A stretch of DNA of 13,814 bases, taken from assembly GCA_001829395.1 (NCBI GenBank), contig MIBD01000187.1:6420-20233 (forward strand), in the 5' to 3' direction. The notes beneath the pieces were generated by a model. That model ran no database searches. It was not told the origin of the DNA and saw only the letters and a list, made by a program, of their open reading frames with translations. This stretch comes from Spirochaetes bacterium GWF1_49_6. GTDB lineage: Bacteria > Spirochaetota > Brevinematia > Brevinematales > GWF1-51-8. Position 1 is the stretch's first letter, and each line of letters opens with the position of its first letter. The position numbers and the translations under genes were made by a program. This document shows, one piece after another, positions 11,401-13,814 of the stretch.

Positions 11401-13814
11401 CGGAACGAATAAGCTCTATTTTAAACTCCCTCCCATATCCGCGAAATTTTCGATCTCTCCCCAGGTAATTGCGTCATCGTCGGTAACCAACGATATAACG
11501 TTTGTGCTGTCGAATACCGGACTGCCGGGAAATAGAATCCATTACTTCTATATACCCATTCCCGCGGATATTTCTACCAACGTGCTGCTTATCAATCCCA
11601 GTGTGGGTACGGCTGTCCCTGAGATGGCGCTGAATCGTATCAAGATTACGTTTAGTTCCCCATTAGACGGCGGACAGGCATGCGTGGTCACCTTTAAGAT
11701 GGTGGATATAGTCGGCCAGGAAGATAAAGAGGCATATTTCTATCCGACGGTAAGGAACGATTTGGAGTTCGGTACGCTCGGGAACCCGGATATTCTCTCC
11801 GGGAAGAGCGGAAAGATTAATTTCGAAATTCCCAAACCGAGCGGCGGCGGCGGCGGTTCGCCGAATGTGGTATTCGTGCAGAAGTCCGAACCCGTGGGCA
11901 GTGTTATCACCCAGCAGTTTACGCTGATCGTAACAAACACCGGAATAGGGCAGGATATATTCGAGAAAATCATGGTCAAGATGCCGACACCGTTGAAGGG
12001 ATTTGTGAAATCGGTATATAGTACGAAACTCAATCTTTCCTCGACAAATTCGGCGTATTTCACCATTACATCGACGAATATACAGGTGAATTATATCCCC
12101 ACCGCGAAAGAAATAACAGCGGGGAACTCGGATACCCTGATCGTCACCGCGATGATATCCAATATGACATTATTGCCTACGAACGGTAAATGGGAATTTT
12201 TCGCGGATAACGGGTTCTACGATATCGGGAATCCCGGTAAAACGTACTATGAATTGACCAATCTGGTTATCGGTAGCGCGTGGGTGTACGGTACGGAACG
12301 GGTGAATGTGACATTGACCGGAAACGACTTGACTACCATCAGGACAAACACATTTAGTATGGATATAAAGAACGGAACTAATGGAAGTCTCTCGGTCAAT
12401 AAAGTACGGATAAAAATCCCGAGCCTTTATACCGTGAATCCGGGTGATATTGATGTAACCCTGACGTCGGCGGTTGTCACGGTCAGCGGCGGTTATATCT
12501 GGCTCACCTATCCAACCATAGGTCTGCTCAACGCGAATTATTCAAGCCATCTTTCTATAAAAGTTACAAAACCGTTATTAGCGGAGCCGATGGTAGTCGA
12601 CTGGACTACGGAGGTTTATTACACCAATAATACTCAGGTCGTACCGTGTCAGGTCAAGGGAAGCAGTATACAATATATCAACGCTCCCAATGCGGATTTC
12701 TATGCTTATGTCAATCCGACCACTGTCGGAAAAGACCTTGCATCGTCGAGCTACACGATTACGGTAACCAATATCGGAGCGCTGAGTAATAATATCTATA
12801 AACTGAAGATTGTCCCGCCTACGACCAACGCGAATAATAAACTGGTTATCACGAATATTACCGGTATTACATCGACCTTAGCCAGTAAAAAGTGGTACTC
12901 GAACGACGGGTGTCTCTATATCGATTATGGAATTAGCAATAAGATAATCGGGGCTAAGACCAAAGATGTGATCACGTTGACGGCATACGATAACCAGAAT
13001 AACGAAGGATTTATAGCTAACTGGAAGGTCTACGCGATGAACCTCAAGACTACAAACGCGACGTTCTTCCTTACTAAAGACCCGACCCAGAACGGGAAGA
13101 GTCTCCAGTTTAAGGTGATAGTATCCCCGTATAATTCTTCTTATTATGTTGACCCTGCTTTTCCGAATGCTATCTCTACTGCGGAAGCATCCAATACCAT
13201 CAATATAATTGTGAAAAATATCGGTACGGGAACGAATAATATCACCAGCGTGAAGGTATTCTTCGCGGCGCCGTTTACCAACGCCGGGCTGATTGCTACC
13301 AGCGTAAAGGGCAGTACTCCGGTAATCGGTTCCAATTATGTATTGGTAAGTTACCCGACCCCGATACAACCCGCGTCGAACGATGTGATTACGCTGAAAA
13401 TCCGGGATAATATCACGTTCGGTAACTCGTCCGCGTATTTCACCGCGCAAGTGATGTATAACACGTCCGCCGGACAGTATATTTCGTCATCCGTCAGCGT
13501 GGGTACGAACTTAGTGAGTTTCCAGATGCCCGCGCCGTCGGTAGCTGTGGAAATGAGTCCCAACGACTTCTACAGCAGTCAGAATAGCGGCGCTATTACC
13601 TTCCGCTTTATCAATAAGGCGACGGGAAGCAATAAGGCCCAGAAGATCATCCTTTATATACCCGACCAGTTTACCAACCAGATGGATGACCTCAAGCTGA
13701 CAGATGTCAACGGATTGACGACTAATATTACCTATAGCGCCGGAAAGTTCATCCTGTCCTATTCGGACTTTGCCGTCGGGCTTACCAATACCCTGACGCT
13801 GAGCGTAACGAACT
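8462..13814 (+). CDS. Second giant secreted multi-repeat protein, paralog of the first (truncated by window end)
   Basis: The frame is open from ATG 8462 to the last base: 1784 codons and no stop. The start is set by AGGAGGG at 8451-8457. An in-frame ATG at 8504 with GGAG upstream is a possible alternative and would give a shorter, more usual signal peptide. The signal peptide has basic residues K9, R12 and R17, a hydrophobic core at 18-34, and likely cleavage near GFG (residue 37). Then come an N-terminal beta-rich domain (about 38-351) and at least ten repeats like those of the first protein, from about residue 353. A five-glycine linker lies at 11843-11857. By analogy with the upstream paralog, the missing part probably carries more repeats and a C-terminal sorting-like domain. 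Asn/Thr-rich, Cys-poor, with no catalytic motif seen. It is likely exported and co-expressed with the first protein; function is unknown. Confidence 0.85.
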   Translation, partial: MKHINNTHKLGRNPMGRIASLILTVSMIVLTAVTGFGKSMYYFENFSSSTVATNNGWNFNFRMSRDMIIYDLYNDWGSALLPYDNDHPGTVRISNNVLMMYGHPNNIALGWNNWYVGDGAKWDPKNCTVLGNPTITATPEEPFGYIIIRYQTSIDARGDYGEAGGGYTDTANQKGLVSAWLAQENGAVDPYDTWENFIYFYDKANYGVANNTWGYYKDYEHNVAISSLTSDIDSVNPGGLTASFVKDFNNGDVWTYQNCPNTQFADGDGYRFPVNDELGIKLTHDGSEVNIYINPDPADDSATLSNTWILVGTANVGWYSDIVSFFGIETPFFRGEDIGTVYDNFYIRTVASNLTASVTPQKAVTGALVSFTVSLTPQMGSTNDSGIGEIYIKKPTGYGAWTPGNVVVTNNAGVAMTRQTGAAYKIGGLPANNFYVEDRGGLLYIRFGMLGTDAANNVVTNGTIKIGFSITTPATGDRLGQNFEVFADCTKHANTGTDFAFGGTMKYATTGMKKAVTNGTDALLVKTYTQPKLNYAKIEYSPSPIIVGSDESAFTVKISSELVTGAPDISHIRIQIPSGFTVSNNSAGLLNIQSMVLKTASGDLSTNNAFVSGGYIYVYYTNSLIGGFPGEDGFDRISFNVYGTPSIGAQSSSNFLWQVAVNSSYYVTGTTWQNATNTPLMQVTVAKSNAIAVGSVNPDKVAIFSTVSNNTNSYTYNIKNQGKGDNSVLKAKISVPVNFTNISVTTPSAKGAAVTYTNSDRMIYIIYGSPLLTNDSDTIQFTMTHTNTNVNSQAVLAPFILYADNGNLSGYVMQSQEFGKSWSVTIKPPTPSAANFINPAWIYTTAITNTVTNTIYNTSPRGVSIKFATLMFAADKFPTILSVNTTYMKSPANIIQTNFNGTNFIYLKFFNDTNGGLYSKYVNNDKENVIVKFIDSVTYATFPTNRMPTNVTIPVYVYKSDYETNDADWFAPAEFDANYGGTNKLYFKLPPISAKFSISPQVIASSSVTNDITFVLSNTGLPGNRIHYFYIPIPADISTNVLLINPSVGTAVPEMALNRIKITFSSPLDGGQACVVTFKMVDIVGQEDKEAYFYPTVRNDLEFGTLGNPDILSGKSGKINFEIPKPSGGGGGSPNVVFVQKSEPVGSVITQQFTLIVTNTGIGQDIFEKIMVKMPTPLKGFVKSVYSTKLNLSSTNSAYFTITSTNIQVNYIPTAKEITAGNSDTLIVTAMISNMTLLPTNGKWEFFADNGFYDIGNPGKTYYELTNLVIGSAWVYGTERVNVTLTGNDLTTIRTNTFSMDIKNGTNGSLSVNKVRIKIPSLYTVNPGDIDVTLTSAVVTVSGGYIWLTYPTIGLLNANYSSHLSIKVTKPLLAEPMVVDWTTEVYYTNNTQVVPCQVKGSSIQYINAPNADFYAYVNPTTVGKDLASSSYTITVTNIGALSNNIYKLKIVPPTTNANNKLVITNITGITSTLASKKWYSNDGCLYIDYGISNKIIGAKTKDVITLTAYDNQNNEGFIANWKVYAMNLKTTNATFFLTKDPTQNGKSLQFKVIVSPYNSSYYVDPAFPNAISTAEASNTINIIVKNIGTGTNNITSVKVFFAAPFTNAGLIATSVKGSTPVIGSNYVLVSYPTPIQPASNDVITLKIRDNITFGNSSAYFTAQVMYNTSAGQYISSSVSVGTNLVSFQMPAPSVAVEMSPNDFYSSQNSGAITFRFINKATGSNKAQKIILYIPDQFTNQMDDLKLTDVNGLTTNITYSAGKFILSYSDFAVGLTNTLTLSVTN
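8573..9514 (+). other. N-terminal beta-rich domain of the second giant protein, AT-rich
   Basis: This encodes residues 38-351. It is homologous in position and in its closing motifs to the first protein's domain: KLTHDGS, YINPDP, then VYDNFYIRT. The middle part is diverged and richer in Trp, Tyr and Asp. The DNA from about 8600 to 9500 is strikingly AT-rich (sampled lines 33-38% GC) and uses A/T-ending codons such as AAT, GAT, GGA and ATT, unlike the GCG/ACG/GGC-rich repeats after it. The return to higher GC falls at about 9500-9540, the end of the domain. This suggests the domain was exchanged as a cassette. Confidence 0.5.
9518..13814 (+). repeat. Array of at least 10 diverged beta-sandwich repeats (second giant protein)
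   Basis: Estimated unit starts are 9518, 10055, 10529, 10958, 11441, 11858, 12275, 12692, 13133 and 13541; the last is cut by the window end. The first unit is longer than the rest, as in the upstream protein, and aligns with that protein's first unit by eye (GKTFTVYANN there, GQNFEVFADC here). The closing signature recurs at 10916 (GKSWSVTIKPPTPS), 11801 (GKSGKINFEIPKPS) and 13094 (GKSLQFKVIVSPY). N-x-G turns recur in units, for example TNTGIG, TNIGAL and KNIGTG. The repeats share no long DNA identity visible by eye, so the array is old or fast-evolving. Confidence 0.7.
11843..11857 (+). repeat. Five-glycine codon run (four GGC and one GGT)
   Basis: A short GGC trinucleotide tract encodes GGGGG between two repeat units (PKPS before it, SPNVVF after it). 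It acts as a flexible hinge at protein level, and as a tandem triplet tract it may vary in length between strains without breaking the frame. Confidence 0.8.

Noticed and set aside
12878..13450. Minus-strand open frame (190 codons) inside the second giant gene
   Set aside because: Same reasoning: a compositional shadow of the repeat codons with no recognisable protein features.

Overview
The window begins inside a housekeeping gene, the last 86 codons of the isoprenoid enzyme IspG (positions 1-261). A 412-base intergenic region follows, and the rest is two very large, same-strand, tandem genes for secreted repeat proteins. The first giant gene (674-8452) is complete and encodes about 2592 residues. 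The second (8462 to beyond the window end) shows 1784 codons and is still open at 13814. They are 9 bases apart, and the ribosome binding site of the second overlaps the stop codon of the first, so they are very probably one transcription unit.

Both giant proteins share one plan: a signal peptide, an N-terminal beta-rich domain of roughly 300 residues, then a long array of diverged beta-sandwich units, mostly 125-160 residues each. There are about 13 units in the first protein and at least 10 in the second. Units often end in a G-K-S-hydrophobic...P signature, and many contain N-x-G and I-P-x-x-F-T segments. The first protein finishes with a carboxypeptidase-regulatory-like domain, a domain resembling ZU5-type modules with a possible calcium loop, and a FlgD-Ig-like/CHU_C-like C-terminal domain of the kind found on secreted surface proteins. 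The picture is of a pair of paralogous cell-surface filament or adhesin proteins. Their exact role cannot be read from sequence.

The intergenic region 262-673 is unusual. It contains a cluster of overlapping GTGTA/TACAC palindromes (348-383). Downstream of that lies a leader that can fold into a GNRA-capped hairpin (494-509) and a 16-bp long-range stem (522-537 with 601-616) enclosing a strong hairpin (559-576). I could not match it to a riboswitch class.

The organism is a bacterium using the MEP isoprenoid pathway. The FlgD/CHU_C-like C-terminus and the Asn/Thr-rich giant surface proteins suggest an uncultured diderm (FCB-group or Spirochaetota-like), but this is a weak inference. Composition varies sharply: sampled lines give about 65% GC in ispG, about 42-50% in the giant repeats, and about 33-38% in the N-terminal domain of the second giant gene. 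The change back to higher GC in that gene falls at the domain boundary.
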